Shown: positions 37,265 to 46,525 of the stretch, piece after piece
Layout: every line of letters starts with the position of its first letter
How positions within the stretch are numbered: the stretch's first letter is position 1
NCBI GenBank assembly: GCA_013214705.1
Contig: JABSRZ010000003.1
Location: 527,443 to 591,442 of the forward strand
DNA: 64,000 nucleotides
Origin: Hyphomicrobiales bacterium
Lineage (GTDB): Bacteria > Pseudomonadota > Alphaproteobacteria > Rhizobiales > OSC116
Direction of reading: 5' to 3'
The notes under the pieces: model-generated
Seen by the model: only the letters and a program-made list of their open reading frames with translations
Databases searched by the model: none
What the model was told of the DNA's origin: nothing
Made by a program: the position numbers and the translations under genes

Positions 37265-37283
37265 ATACCTCACATAGAGGTAT
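37265..37283 (-). promoter_or_regulatory. Inverted repeat over the ribosome site of the coiled-coil gene
   Basis: The arms ATACCTC and GAGGTAT (7 bp) are separated by ACATA. On the minus strand the left-hand GAGG is the ribosome site of the gene starting at 37261, so the repeat could be an RNA hairpin that hides it or a protein-binding site. Both readings are inference. Confidence 0.4.
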
Positions 37284-37339
37284 ATTATTAACAAATAGGG
37301 TTAATTATTACTTAATTTTAATGATTTGCTTAGACGCAA

Positions 37340-37603
37340 TTAGCGTTGGCTGCTCAAATTCACAATGAGGATATCATTTTTTTGTCGTATAGCAGTGGCA
37401 ATTTTATGCGCCATGTCTTGATCTGCCTCGGGGCAGCGTAAAGCCGCGTCAACAGCCCGATGCTGGCTTTCTAATACCGCTTGAATCACCGCGCGTTCGA
37501 CAATATTTGCCACATCTGATTGTTGTTTATCATCTAATTTGGATGTAAGTAATTTATTAATTTTTGTAGTGGCTTCTTCGGCAATTGTTTGAAATTTGTC
37601 CAT
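37340..37603 (-). CDS. small helical protein, unknown function
   Basis: The 87-residue protein is soluble and mostly helical by composition (VANIVERAVIQAVLESQHRAVDAALRC). It has one cysteine and no recognised motif. It lies 63 bp before the end of the histidine kinase gene, on the same strand, and 78 bp from the coiled-coil gene, so the three could form one unit. I do not recognise it. Confidence 0.6.
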   Translation of the reverse strand: MDKFQTIAEEATTKINKLLTSKLDDKQQSDVANIVERAVIQAVLESQHRAVDAALRCPEADQDMAHKIATAIRQKNDILIVNLSSQR

Positions 37604-37666
37604 ATACGACCCTCTCCTAAAAACTAAACGCTAAAACTTTATCCAGCATAAGTCAAACAACTTAAC

Positions 37667-39973
37667 TCAGGCGGTTCTGACCTTTTTGTACCTAGGTAAA
37701 CTTAACGACACTTTTGTGCCATTGTCTAATTGGCTTTGCACGTCCAGCGAGCCGCCATGCATTTCAGTTAATGATTTGGATATAGACAATCCAAGCCCGG
37801 TGCCATCGTGATTTTTGGTCAATTGGCTGCCAACTTGGGCAAATGGTTTGCCAATGTTGGCTAATGATTCCGCACTCATGCCAATGCCATCATCGGCTAT
37901 TTGAATTTGAATGCCATCGCCAAAATTTTGAGCGTTAAGTGAAACATGGCCACCTTCATGGCTAAATTTAACCGCGTTTGACAGTAAGTTAAGCAAAATT
38001 TGTTTGAGCGCTCGTTTGTCGGCATTGATATATAAGCCATTTTCTATATTCATATCTAGGTTTATATTATGCTCACTGGCGCGGCCAGAAACAATGCGCA
38101 TGCAACTATTGGCGACTTCAGTTAACTCCACCTTCTGCATTTCCAATTGCATATTGCCAGACTCGATTTTAGACATGTCGAGAATGTCGTTGATTACCAA
38201 CAATAGATGTTCGCCACTTTTATGGATGTCGCCAGCATATTCGACATAGCGGCCTTCCTCTATTTTGCCATAAGTTTCGTTCTGAATGAGTTCAGAAAAG
38301 CCAATGATGGCGTTAAGTGGTGTGCGCAATTCGTGGCTCATATTGGCCAAAAATTCGGTTTTGGCACGGTTGGCGCTGTTGGCCCGATCTGCATAAACTT
38401 CCAATTGGCTTTGTTTGGTTTCTAACTCTCGTTTGGTGCGTTCAAGATCTTGTACGGTTTCGATAAGTTCTTTTTCGCTTTCGACCAATTTGCTTTCGTG
38501 ACGCTTAATGTGTGAAATGTCTGTGCCAACACTTACAATGCTACCGTTTTGGGTGGTGCGTTCTGAAATATGTAACCAGCGATTGTCGGCCAATAAATAT
38601 TCATAAGCGCTATGTCCGTCTTCACTATAATCATCTAACACAATTACATTTTTGGTGATTATTTCTTGCCCAGCGGCAAAGACATCGTCTTGATGCGTGC
38701 CTTTGCGCACATCTTTTGGCTTCAGTTTAAAAAATTGTTGGAATTTTTTGTTACACATGACCAGATTTCGGTCGTTATCCCACATTACGAAGCCTTCAGA
38801 GATGTTTTCGATGGCTTGGCTTAGATACATGTCAGCCAGGTCGGAACGGGCTTCTATGGCCTTGGTTTCGGTAATGTCCGAAGTGACACCAACCAGACGG
38901 ATTGTGGCTTCATATTCTTCTTTAACAATTTCGCCACGGATGTGAAACCAAATCCACTCGCCATTGGCGTGTAACATCCTAAATTCACGATCAAACACTT
39001 TGCCACCAGATTCAATCAGCTCATTTAATTCGGTTATTATGCCTTTATCATCATCATGCAATATGGACTTAATTTCACCATATGACAAAACGTGACGATA
39101 TTTTTTAAGCCCCAATATATCGAACATGGATGACGACCAGAAAATATGCCCGCGGGCTATGTCCCAATCCCACAAGCCAGAATTACCTCTGTCTAACGTG
39201 CGGTTTAAATGATTACCTGTGGCTTCTATGATGGCTTCGGCACGGTTAGAATGCGCCACCTGCATCATAAAACCAATGGTCATCAGCATTAATACAAAAG
39301 TTGTGACCACGGCTAGCGACAGGCTGGTGCCGATGTCTGCCCACCATAATTGGTTTAAGTAGCTTTCTTTTTGCCACACATAAATGGTTAATTTGTGGCT
39401 GGCGAGTTCGACTTTTTGCATAAAGGCCACCACGCCGTTTTGCAAAGTTATGGTTTGGTTATAAGCCCCAGCAGATTGCGAATTTGCAACATTTGCGCCC
39501 ATGAGCACTTGGCTAATCTGCCGCCCAACAAAACCCACGGTTTCTGGCGTTGAGGCCGAAATGATGCCGCTATTGTCGGCCACCATAATGGATTGACCGT
39601 TATAATTAACATTTTTGGGTATGCTAAGTTTTAGATCTTGCACCGAGGGGGCGACCGGCAAAATTGAATTTGCGGCATCTGCATCTTGAGCTTTGGCCAA
39701 ATTATTGGCCACAACTTCGGCTATTAAACCGGTTCTTAATTGTTCTGAATTTTTGATTGCTTGAAATTGGCCTAGCCCTTGGGTGATAACGCCCCAAGCA
39801 ATGACCGCAACAAAAATAATTGATAATATTGGGATGAGTTTTTTCACAAATGGACTATTTGTAAAAATATTTGCCCGCTTCTCCAGCTGTATACCCAGGC
39901 CTAATGGGGTATATGTAGGCTGAATCCTACCCTGATGAGTTGCCACCAACTTGCCTCCTCTAATGATCCGCAT
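37667..39973 (-). CDS. membrane PAS-domain sensor histidine kinase
   Basis: The 768-residue kinase has a transmembrane segment at about residues 44-66, a periplasmic sensing region of about 150 residues and a second membrane span at about 218-240. Then come PAS domains (YRHVLSYGEIKSILHDDD; GFVMWDNDRNLVMCNKKF; a third near IVSVGTDIS), a coiled-coil linker, the HisKA phosphoacceptor in ANMSHELRTPLNAIIGFSEL, and an HATPase domain with LLSNAVKFS, DDGIGMS and GTGLGLSIS. This resembles PleC/DivJ-type kinases. No receiver domain and no neighbouring response regulator are present, so the partner is elsewhere. Confidence 0.92.
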   Translation of the reverse strand: MRIIRGGKLVATHQGRIQPTYTPLGLGIQLEKRANIFTNSPFVKKLIPILSIIFVAVIAWGVITQGLGQFQAIKNSEQLRTGLIAEVVANNLAKAQDADAANSILPVAPSVQDLKLSIPKNVNYNGQSIMVADNSGIISASTPETVGFVGRQISQVLMGANVANSQSAGAYNQTITLQNGVVAFMQKVELASHKLTIYVWQKESYLNQLWWADIGTSLSLAVVTTFVLMLMTIGFMMQVAHSNRAEAIIEATGNHLNRTLDRGNSGLWDWDIARGHIFWSSSMFDILGLKKYRHVLSYGEIKSILHDDDKGIITELNELIESGGKVFDREFRMLHANGEWIWFHIRGEIVKEEYEATIRLVGVTSDITETKAIEARSDLADMYLSQAIENISEGFVMWDNDRNLVMCNKKFQQFFKLKPKDVRKGTHQDDVFAAGQEIITKNVIVLDDYSEDGHSAYEYLLADNRWLHISERTTQNGSIVSVGTDISHIKRHESKLVESEKELIETVQDLERTKRELETKQSQLEVYADRANSANRAKTEFLANMSHELRTPLNAIIGFSELIQNETYGKIEEGRYVEYAGDIHKSGEHLLLVINDILDMSKIESGNMQLEMQKVELTEVANSCMRIVSGRASEHNINLDMNIENGLYINADKRALKQILLNLLSNAVKFSHEGGHVSLNAQNFGDGIQIQIADDGIGMSAESLANIGKPFAQVGSQLTKNHDGTGLGLSISKSLTEMHGGSLDVQSQLDNGTKVSLSLPRYKKVRTA

Positions 39974-40050
39974 CTAAGATTCATAAGATGTGCCGCACCT
40001 TCGAATCGTGTGTTAGTTGTGAGTCATTTTGAGGTGATTTGTCTATTAAA

Positions 40051-40095
40051 ATATGGTTAATGGGGATAAATTTATTTACCTTTTATTAACCATAT
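40051..40095. repeat. 11-bp inverted repeat between the kinase and pepN genes
   Basis: The arms ATATGGTTAAT and ATTAACCATAT match perfectly and are 23 bp apart. It lies upstream of the histidine kinase and downstream of pepN (same strand). The A+T-rich stem makes a good terminator unlikely; it could be an operator. Confidence 0.4.
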
Positions 40096-40117
40096 TTACT
40101 TGACATCAGCTAAGCCA

Positions 40118-42757
40118 TTAAAAACTAAGAGACTTTGTTACAATCTCATATAAATCTTTCGACAGGTTATTCACATCCACAATTTTTTCTAATGCGACTT
40201 TAGCATAAGCTTGGCGGTTTGGTTCTAAACTTTTCCAACTTTTGAGTGGGGTAAGCATGCGCGCGGCAACTTGAGAATTGATGCCATCTAGCTTTATAAT
40301 CACATCTGCCAGATAATTATATCCGCTGCCATCTGCGGAATGAAAACGCAATGGGTTGCCATTTGCAAACCCACCAATGAGCGCGTAAACGTTATTGGGA
40401 GTTTTAAATGAGAATTTATCGTGCTGGGTAAGTTTAACCACCATTTCAAGCGCATTTGCTTGGTTTGACATGGCCTGAAGCCCAAACCATTTATTGATTA
40501 CAATGTGGTTATCGGCAAATTTATCATAAAAATCCTGAATAAATTCTGCTGAATCGAAACCTTCTAGGTTATTGATAATGTTTAAACTGCCCATCATATC
40601 AACCATATTATTGGCGTTGTTATAATGTTGAACCGCTAAATCTGCATATTGCGACATATTAAGTTTGGCCAGAGCCTGCAAACTGGCCATTCTGAGCGCG
40701 CGAATGCCAGCGCCTTTGGCATCTGGCTCAAATGATTTATCTTGGTTTAACTGGTTATAAAGCGCCAATAAATCTGTTTCTAATGTGGCCGATATATGCT
40801 GTGATAAGGTTTCACGCGCCTTATGTATTTTGGTGTGATCGACATTATGGCCGATGTGTATGGCGATTTCGGCTAACGAAGGCAGTGGCAATATTAACGC
40901 CTTTAGCGCGGCATCAATATTGGCATCATTCAGGCTTTTGCCAATGGCCGCCGCATAACGGCCATCCATTATGTCTTGGGCTGGTTTGCTGCCATCGATT
41001 AGCGCCATCAGCGAATTCATCGCCATGCTTTGCCCAGCTTGCCAGCGGTTAAATGGGTCGTTGTCATTGGCCATTAAAAATAGCAATTCATCTATATTTG
41101 GGGCCACATCTACTTTTACCGGCACTGAGAAATCTCGCAAAAAGGATATAATCGGCGGTTCGGTTATGTTTTGAAAGGTAAAAACCTGTTTGGCTTGAGT
41201 TAGTTCAACCATATTATTAGCCAATGGTTTGTCATTGATGATGAGCGGCATGTCATCGCCATTTTTTGCCAGTAAACCCAATTTTATCGGCATGTGATAA
41301 TTTTGTTTTACCGGCTGCCCCGGTGTGGGCGCGCAATTTTGCTCGATGGTGAGTTGGTAGCTATTTTCGGCCTTATTGTATAGACCGCTATAGCTTAAAG
41401 TTGGTGTGCCGGCTTGTGAATACCACAGCTCGAACTGGCTTAAATCTCGGCCTGTTACCTGCTCGAAACAATATAAAAAGTCTTTTACGGTTGCGGCTTG
41501 GCCGTCGAAATTATCAAAATAATAATCCATCGATTTTCTAAAATCTGCGGCGCCAACGAGGCTATGTAGGGCGCGGACAACCTCTGCGCCTTTGCGATAA
41601 ACTGTGGCAGTGTAAAAATTATTAATTTCGATAAATTGATCGGGTCGGCAGGCGTGAGCCATGGGCCCCGCATCTTCGGAAAATTGGCCAACCCGCAGCA
41701 CCTTCACATCATCAATGCGCTTAACCGGACGTGAGCGCAAATCCGAAGTGAATTCGGCATCTCTGAACACGGTTAGGCCTTCTTTTAGGCAGAGTTGGAA
41801 CCAGTCTCGGCAGGTGATGCGGTTGCCGGTCCAATTGTGAAAATATTCATGGCCGATGATGGATTCGATAAGCTCAAAATCTTTGTCGGTTGCGGTTTTA
41901 TTGTCTGCCAATATGTATTTGTCATTAAATATATTAAGTCCCTTATTCTCCATCGCGCCCATATTAAAGTGCGACACAGCGACTATGTTAAAAACCTCTA
42001 AATCATAGATGCGGCCAAACTTGTCTTCATCCCATTTGAAAGAACGTTTAAGCGCGCCCATGGCATATTTGGCTTTGTCGACATTGCCGGTTTCGACATA
42101 TATATTAAGCTCGACATCCTTGCCATCTGCGGTTTTATAGCTATCTGAGAGGCAGTCTAAATCGCCAGCGACCAAGGCGAATAAATAGCTGGGTTTAGGG
42201 TGTGGGTCGCTCCAAATGGCGTAATGAATGTTGGTTTGGCCGGCGACATCGCCCTGCTCTAGCAAATTGCCATTGGAAAGTAATATTGGGTTGCGGGTTT
42301 TATCGGCCTCAAGCCGCACTTTATAAGTCGACAATACATCTGGACGGTCGAGCGAGAAAGTGATTTTACGAAACCCTTCGGCCTCGCATTGGGTGCAATA
42401 AACATCATGAGTTAAGTATAGCCCAGAAAGGCTGGTATTGGCTTTGGGGTTGGCCACTGCAACGGTTGTGAGTTTAAACGGCGCTGTTGGCGGGTTGAAA
42501 ATGGTGAGTAAGTCATCCTCATAACCATATTCATTATCGCTAAGTGGTTTGCCGTCAATGGCAATGGACAATAAAACCAATTCTTGGCCATTAAGCACCA
42601 AGGCGGTTTGTTGGTTATTATTGGGTGCTACATCTAATGTGGCCAAAATTTGAGTGTTGGTTTCTTGTAAAGTGAAATTTAGATCGGTATGAGTGATGAG
42701 GTAATCACTGGGTTTATAATCTTTTAGATATATGGTTTGTGGCAGTTCTAATTTCAT
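40118..42757 (-). CDS. pepN: aminopeptidase N
   Basis: The 879-residue M1 metallopeptidase removes N-terminal residues from peptides in the cytoplasm. The exopeptidase motif GAMENKGLNIF and the zinc site HEYFHNWTGNRITCRDWFQL with the later KEGLTVFRD (HEXXH-18-E) are all present. The length and the E. coli-type four-domain layout match bacterial PepN. The gene stands alone, with 105 bp between its start and the metY end. Confidence 0.96.
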   Translation of the reverse strand: MKLELPQTIYLKDYKPSDYLITHTDLNFTLQETNTQILATLDVAPNNNQQTALVLNGQELVLLSIAIDGKPLSDNEYGYEDDLLTIFNPPTAPFKLTTVAVANPKANTSLSGLYLTHDVYCTQCEAEGFRKITFSLDRPDVLSTYKVRLEADKTRNPILLSNGNLLEQGDVAGQTNIHYAIWSDPHPKPSYLFALVAGDLDCLSDSYKTADGKDVELNIYVETGNVDKAKYAMGALKRSFKWDEDKFGRIYDLEVFNIVAVSHFNMGAMENKGLNIFNDKYILADNKTATDKDFELIESIIGHEYFHNWTGNRITCRDWFQLCLKEGLTVFRDAEFTSDLRSRPVKRIDDVKVLRVGQFSEDAGPMAHACRPDQFIEINNFYTATVYRKGAEVVRALHSLVGAADFRKSMDYYFDNFDGQAATVKDFLYCFEQVTGRDLSQFELWYSQAGTPTLSYSGLYNKAENSYQLTIEQNCAPTPGQPVKQNYHMPIKLGLLAKNGDDMPLIINDKPLANNMVELTQAKQVFTFQNITEPPIISFLRDFSVPVKVDVAPNIDELLFLMANDNDPFNRWQAGQSMAMNSLMALIDGSKPAQDIMDGRYAAAIGKSLNDANIDAALKALILPLPSLAEIAIHIGHNVDHTKIHKARETLSQHISATLETDLLALYNQLNQDKSFEPDAKGAGIRALRMASLQALAKLNMSQYADLAVQHYNNANNMVDMMGSLNIINNLEGFDSAEFIQDFYDKFADNHIVINKWFGLQAMSNQANALEMVVKLTQHDKFSFKTPNNVYALIGGFANGNPLRFHSADGSGYNYLADVIIKLDGINSQVAARMLTPLKSWKSLEPNRQAYAKVALEKIVDVNNLSKDLYEIVTKSLSF

Positions 42758-42862
42758 CTGAATGTCTCGTGTTTTAAGGTCAAGAATTCAATCATATAGG
42801 GTTTAAAATTATTTGCATCTGAAAATAACCGGAGCGGGCAATTAAGCCCGCCCCAAATGCAT

Positions 42863-44140
42863 TTATAAAGCCGCAATATGCTTGTCTAAATCGGCGATGA
42901 TATCATCAACATGTTCGATGCCGATGGACAGGCGAATGATGCCTGATGCCGCACCCGCCGCCTCGCGTTGAGCTTCGGTTAATTGGGCGTGAGTTGTGGC
43001 GGCTGGGTGAATGATTAAGCTGCGTGTATCGCCAATGTTGGCCACATGGCTAAATAATTCCACCGATTCAACAAGTTTAACGCCAGCATCATAACCACCT
43101 TTTAGCCTGAAGGTTAATATAGCACCCGCGCCTTTGGGCAGATATTTTTTTGCCAAATCATGAAATGGATTGTCGGGCAAACCTGCATAAGACACAGACT
43201 CGATTTTGTCATGCCCCGCTAAATATTCAGCTACTTTTTGAGCGTTAGCGACATGTCTTTCCATACGCAATGCTAAAGTTTCTATGCCGGTTTGAATGAG
43301 AAATGCATTCATCGGTGAAATGCACGGGCCAAGATCACGCAAGCCAAGCACGCGGCAGGCAATGGCAAAGGATATGTCGCCCATAGCATCCCACAAAACG
43401 GCGCCATTATATGATGGCAAAGGTTCGCTCAGGCTTGGATATTTACCATTTCCCCAATCGAAATTACCACCATCGACAATCACCCCGCCCATGCTGTTAC
43501 CATGGCCACCCAAATACTTAGTGGCACTATGCACCACAATGTTGGCACCATGTTCTATGGGGCGGCATAAAATTGGCGTTGCCAGCGTGTTGTCGACAAT
43601 CAACGGAATGTCAGCTTCTTTGGCGATGGCGGCAATGGCCGCGATGTCGATGATTATGCCACCTGGGTTGGCAAGGCTTTCTATATGTATGGCCTTGGTT
43701 TTGGGCGTGATGGCAGCTTTCATAGCCGCTGGGTCAGTTGCGTCGGCCCAATTCACTTTCCAACCAAATTTTTTAAAACTATCGCCAAATTGGTTTATTG
43801 AGCCACCATATAATTGTTTGGCGGCCAAAAACTCATCGCCTGCCTCTAACAATGTATGCAATATTATGAGCTGAGCAGCATGGCCTGAAGCCACAGCTAA
43901 TGCAGCTGTGCCGCCTTCTAACGCCGCAACTCGTTCTTCCAACACCGCTTGGGTTGGGTTCATAATGCGCGTATAGATGTTGCCAAATTCTTTGAGGGCA
44001 AACAAATTGGCTGCATGTTCGGATGAGTCAAACTCATAGGCTGTGGTCTGATAAATAGGCGTGGCACGGGCTTTTGTCGTTGGGTCGGCATGCGCGCCAG
44101 CGTGAACCACTAAAGTTTCTATTTTAGGCAAATCATTCAT
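42863..44140 (-). CDS. metY: O-acetylhomoserine aminocarboxypropyltransferase (sulfhydrylase)
   Basis: The enzyme makes homocysteine from O-acetylhomoserine and sulfide with PLP. It shows ETLVVHAGAHADPTTKARATPIYQTTAYEF at the N-terminus, IYTRIMNPT, LASGHAAQ-like VASGHAAQLII, the DNTLATP block and the PLP lysine in VVHSATKYLGGHG. I moved the start from 44203 to the ATG at 44140, which gives the family's usual length of 425 residues; the ATG at 44146 is also possible. The tRNA-Pro gene lies upstream, in the other direction. Confidence 0.95.
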   Translation of the reverse strand: MNDLPKIETLVVHAGAHADPTTKARATPIYQTTAYEFDSSEHAANLFALKEFGNIYTRIMNPTQAVLEERVAALEGGTAALAVASGHAAQLIILHTLLEAGDEFLAAKQLYGGSINQFGDSFKKFGWKVNWADATDPAAMKAAITPKTKAIHIESLANPGGIIIDIAAIAAIAKEADIPLIVDNTLATPILCRPIEHGANIVVHSATKYLGGHGNSMGGVIVDGGNFDWGNGKYPSLSEPLPSYNGAVLWDAMGDISFAIACRVLGLRDLGPCISPMNAFLIQTGIETLALRMERHVANAQKVAEYLAGHDKIESVSYAGLPDNPFHDLAKKYLPKGAGAILTFRLKGGYDAGVKLVESVELFSHVANIGDTRSLIIHPAATTHAQLTEAQREAAGAASGIIRLSIGIEHVDDIIADLDKHIAAL

Positions 44141-44287
44141 TATCATTATCTTTCGTAATGTAGTAATTAATCGAGCTTCTGAGTTATGATGGATTTTACG
44201 CAAAAATCAAAAATATTTTTTGGGAAAAAGGGTTTTTCCACTTGTAACCATTTTAACTACAGCGTATACAGCCCTCACAACTGGCAT

Positions 44288-44364
<77 letters not shown>

Positions 44365-44706
44365 GTTTTTTCCAAATATTTCATAGATTTATTTCAATTA
44401 GTTGAATCAATACATACGCTTATGAATCGCGCTATTTTATGTAGCGCGGCGTTTTGGTTGATGCCAATCTCAGCAACTTATTTTCATTTATGGGGCTATT
44501 TAGTATCTTGCTAAATTTCGTTTAAGTACAATTCAAATATCGCACTACAGATTGGTTGCCCTGTTACATTTGGACAAGCAGTAGATCGCGCTATGGTAAA
44601 CTTGATCTCAGTTGTTGGTGACAGGCTCTTAAATACCTACATAGGATAGATGGATAAATACCAAAACTGCGTCGGACGCGGTTTTGGTATTTGGTCTTAT
44701 CGGTGG
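44365..44706. other. 342-bp non-coding stretch after tRNA-Pro
   Basis: No convincing gene is seen. It holds a 7-bp inverted repeat CGCGCTA/TAGCGCG (44428-44448) and the strong hairpin at 44656-44692 that belongs to the next gene. The rest is A+T-rich sequence without recognised motifs. Confidence 0.6.
44656..44692 (-). terminator. Hairpin terminator of the quinone oxidoreductase gene
   Basis: The arms AAATACCAAAAC and GTTTTGGTATTT (12 bp) enclose GCG/CGC pairing with the loop TCGGA. It starts 15 bp after the stop of the minus-strand gene at 44707. The A tract before and T tract inside the end of the stem fit a Rho-independent terminator, possibly acting in both directions. Confidence 0.7.
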
Positions 44707-45708
44707 TTAAATTTTGATAGAAATTTTGCCGCTTGTATGACCTTGTTCGATAAGGTCGTGGGCTTTGCCTAAGTCCGCAAGATCAAAAACATGTTCGTTG
44801 CGGATTTTTATTGTGCCAGCATCGATGAGTTTAGCGGCTTGTTCCAAAATGGTCGATTGCCATTGACGGGCTTCGGGCATGCCTAGTAACATTGGCGTCA
44901 AAACCAATTCGAAATTTAAACCAAGATTGCGCAATTTTGCCAATTCGATTTGTTCCTGAGTGCAGGGAATTTCGTCCAAGGTGGTGACGCTGCCGTATAC
45001 GGCGGTGCAAGGGAATGAAGCTGCGAAAACGGGGCCGCCGATGGTGTCAAACACAGCGTCTACGCCGACACCGTTGGTTAATTTTAGCACTTCTTCGGCG
45101 AAGTCGACTTGTTTGTAATTGATGCAGTGATCAGCGCCGAAAGATTTGGCTAGCTCGGCTTTTTCTGGGCTGCTGATGGTGACAAAAACTTCAGCGCCTA
45201 AATGCTTTGCGATTTGCACAGCCAAGTAGCCAACACCACCAACCCCAGCATGAATAAGCACGGTTTGGCCACTGCTAACACGGCCATGTTTAACCAAGGC
45301 TTCATATGCAGTAAGGTAGGCAAGCGGCACCGTAGAGGCGGCTTCCATGGACAGTGAAGTGGGCTTTTTTGCCACATAGTCTTCGTGCACAACGGCTAGC
45401 TCTGCGCTATTGCCCGGCTCGCCAGTTCCGACGCCACCTTCCATCCAATAAACTTCGTCCCCGACGCTAAAGCGTTTGACGTTTTCACCAATAGATTCAA
45501 CTATACCCGCACCGTCACAGCCAGGAATAAAGGGTTCTGTACCCGGGCCAAACCCGCCAGCTTCACGGCATTTCCAATCCACAGGGTTAATGCCTGCGGC
45601 TTTAACGCTAATGCGGATGTGATTGGGGTTGGAGATTTGTGGATCGGGAAGTTCGCGAAGTTCTAATTTATCGGAACCGCCGGCACTTGCTACGACTATG
45701 GCTTTCAT
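44707..45708 (-). CDS. NADPH:quinone oxidoreductase-like MDR protein
   Basis: The start was moved to the ATG at 45708, where AAGGA lies upstream; the 29 extra residues in the track have no homology to the family. The 333-residue product has AGINPVDWKCREAGG, FIPGCDGAG, the nucleotide motif HAGVGGVGYLAVQIAK and FDTIGGPVF. This is the zinc-free QOR group that reduces quinones or enones with NADPH. It stands alone with a strong terminator. Confidence 0.9.
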   Translation of the reverse strand: MKAIVVASAGGSDKLELRELPDPQISNPNHIRISVKAAGINPVDWKCREAGGFGPGTEPFIPGCDGAGIVESIGENVKRFSVGDEVYWMEGGVGTGEPGNSAELAVVHEDYVAKKPTSLSMEAASTVPLAYLTAYEALVKHGRVSSGQTVLIHAGVGGVGYLAVQIAKHLGAEVFVTISSPEKAELAKSFGADHCINYKQVDFAEEVLKLTNGVGVDAVFDTIGGPVFAASFPCTAVYGSVTTLDEIPCTQEQIELAKLRNLGLNFELVLTPMLLGMPEARQWQSTILEQAAKLIDAGTIKIRNEHVFDLADLGKAHDLIEQGHTSGKISIKI

Positions 45709-46160
45709 GGGTAATCCTTTGTCCTTTAAATCTGTCAGTATTGCGACACATTTCAGGTTGGTTATGAGAGCTATATGCATTAAGTAAATCGCCATACTCT
45801 GTCAATCTGAAAGATATTTCACTTGCTTGGTTGTGCCGCGAGATAGGCTATAATCAAGGTGAAAATGTTTTGCTAATTCGTCCAGTTTACAATTTTTCAT
45901 CCAGTGTAGCGCGATATTTGAATTGCTACTTAAACGACAGTTAGGAAGATACTAAATAGCTCCATAATTGAAAATAAGTTGCTAAGGTTGGCATCAGCGC
46001 TACAAATTCAAATGGCTGCTTAACTTACACAAATGACCCTTTAACTTACACAAATAGCCCCATGAGTTTTCTGCGCCGCAAAGTGGCGCGCAATGCTTGG
46101 TTATTTTACATTAAACAAATGATTCAAGCCAATGAATCGATTCTGCTTTCATGCTTGGGA
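45709..46160. other. 452-bp non-coding stretch with a 21-bp tandem repeat
   Basis: No supported gene is seen; the tracked plus-strand ORF at 46062-46283 overlaps a real gene and has no family features. TTAACTTACACAAAT occurs twice, 21 bp apart (46020-46034 and 46041-46055). The region should contain the promoter of the oxidoreductase gene on the minus strand. Confidence 0.6.
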
Positions 46161-46505
46161 TTAAGCTTTACCGGCGGTTTGCATTTGATGGGCTCGGGCA
46201 AAAAACTGCATGACATTTTTGTCCTCAATGTCATTAAGGCTTCTGAGCTTTATATGCCGCCTATATTTTCCCTCGCCTTCTAATATTTTGGTGGGGTCAT
46301 CTAGCAAATGGCCGTGCGAAAAATCGACCTTTAGGTGCAATTTACTGGCGAAAATACCGCCTATTAGGGTTTTTGGAGTTTTTGCTTCTAGCTCAAAAAC
46401 CAGGCCCCCATACATGGTTCGCCAATGGCCGGGCAATTCTAGCTGTTTAATTTGGGCGATTATTAGTGCCTGCATTTCTTCGAATAAACCTGAATTATCT
46501 GGCAT
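46161..46505 (-). CDS. DUF1801 (YdhG-like) small protein
   Basis: The 114-residue protein has the YjbR/CyaY-like DUF1801 pattern: MYGGLVFELEAK, IGGIFASKLHLKVDFSHG, then DPTKILEGEGKYRRHIKLRSLNDIEDK. The family has no settled function; some members are thought to bind iron or act in stress. It lies 20 bp after the cardiolipin synthase gene and is probably cotranscribed with it. Confidence 0.83.
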   Translation of the reverse strand: MPDNSGLFEEMQALIIAQIKQLELPGHWRTMYGGLVFELEAKTPKTLIGGIFASKLHLKVDFSHGHLLDDPTKILEGEGKYRRHIKLRSLNDIEDKNVMQFFARAHQMQTAGKA

Positions 46506-46525
46506 GATTGACCTTTTGAGTTTGG

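Noticed and set aside
37265-37283. Fourth copy of the TetR operator
   Set aside because: The arms (ATACCTC/GAGGTAT) and the spacing differ from CATACT-N4-RGTATG, and no acyl-CoA gene is adjacent.
40051-40095. CtrA-binding site (TTAA-N7-TTAA)
   Set aside because: The TTAA halves are not spaced by 7 bp, so the motif does not fit.
46062-46283. 73-residue plus-strand ORF
   Set aside because: It overlaps the DUF1801 gene on the other strand, has no ribosome site and no family features.
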